Assembly: GCA_022749755.1 (NCBI GenBank)
Contig: CM040441.1
Span: 10,107,475-10,171,474, forward strand
Reading direction: 5' to 3'
Length of the DNA: 64,000 nucleotides
DNA from: Azadirachta indica
Lineage: Eukaryota > Streptophyta > Magnoliopsida > Sapindales > Meliaceae
In this document: piece after piece, positions 63,481 through 64,000 of the stretch
Numbering within the stretch: position 1 is the first letter of the stretch
How the letters are laid out: each line of letters starts with the position of its first letter
Position numbers and translations under genes: made by a program
The notes under the pieces: generated by a model
Seen by the model: only the letters and a program-made list of their open reading frames with translations
The model's database searches: none
Told to the model about the DNA's origin: nothing

Positions 63481-64000
63481 CTCAAGTGGTAAAATAAAAT
63501 AACATTGTATTTTAATTAAAATTTTTAAATAATCCTGTCTTATGAGGATTTATTTGTATATAATTATTAAAAAGTATAAGAAATTTTGAACATTTATTTG
63601 AACAAATTTAAGAGATATACGTCAATACCCTTTTTTTAACTTTTTAATAAATATTAAAAAGAAAATCCAAATCCTGTGCGATATGACAAAATGAATATTT
63701 GAACTCAGACTTAATTGTACCATCTTAAGTGTTCTATTGGCCAAATGATAATGTGAGTGGAATTTGCATCCTAAATTTTTTATATTATTCTAAGAAGTTT
63801 TATTGTTAAACCAATTAGCACTCATATGTCAATACCTATATTAATTAATCACGCAAAGTTGTAATGTAAATTTTATATTTTAAATTGTGTGCCAACTATT
63901 AATAATAAATAATTATGATCAGATATGGATAAATAGCTGTGAAAACAATATTACATTCCTATTAATATAGGCTAAATTCTTATAATTTAAAAAATCATAT
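63481..64000. repeat. Duplicated LSM6-to-TNL spacer, start
   Basis: Parallels about 37330-37680 and 20815-20960 (for example GTGTGCCAACTATTA near 63889 and 37629). No gene before the window ends. Confidence 0.6.

Overview
The window is nuclear DNA from a eudicot. It is AT-rich, its genes have many short introns with GT..AG borders, and it holds an LTR retrotransposon, several fold-back elements and a TIR-NBS-LRR (TNL) resistance gene cluster. The exon layout and protein style of the TNL genes recall Citrus or another Rutaceae, but that is an impression from memory and no search was run. One run of 100 N (16975-17074) is a scaffold gap, so order and distance across it are not proven.

Layout. 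(1) 1-12000: two paralogous NADPH-dependent alkenal/double-bond reductase genes, one on + (1005-2524) and one on - (10513-11922), pointing towards each other. Both have five exons and 347 codons. The AT-rich space between them holds two fold-back (MITE-like) elements (5934-6305 and 6782-7536) and a compact LTR retrotransposon (8146-10067) with a perfect 5-bp target duplication, initiator-Met-type primer site, polypurine tract and only a broken gag frame. (2) 13237-16121 (-): a MIK2-type leucine-rich-repeat receptor kinase gene with one frameshift in the kinase N-lobe. (3) 18120-20231 (+): intact LSM6, a core RNA-processing gene of three coding exons. (4) 22062 to the end: an array of TNL genes and debris, all on +. 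TNL-A (22062-26422) and TNL-B (42240-46285) are pseudogenes. TNL-C (56100-60346, or 60515 with a proposed sixth exon) is the only intact full-length copy. Four further blocks hold only LRR and/or C-terminal jelly-roll (C-JID) pieces (30433-31840, 35586-36229, 48208-49440, 53060-53205 with 54868-55097).

How the array grew. Truncated LSM6 pieces (36767-37330, 53796-54480, 62463-63480) lie upstream of TNL-B, upstream of TNL-C and at the right end of the window. They lack LSM6 exon 1. In the last two, homology to LSM6 starts inside intron 1. This fits repeated tandem duplication of a unit running from LSM6 intron 1 through the neighbouring TNL, so that each new TNL drags an LSM6 tail with it. Smaller duplications and AT-rich insertions later broke the units up.

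Most interesting signal: downstream of the accepted TNL stop codon every C-JID copy but one keeps a short exon-like block. If the GTAAGT donor that overlaps the stop is used, this block adds a hydrophobic, membrane-spanning-like C-terminal tail. The frame and its stop are kept in six copies, including degenerate ones.
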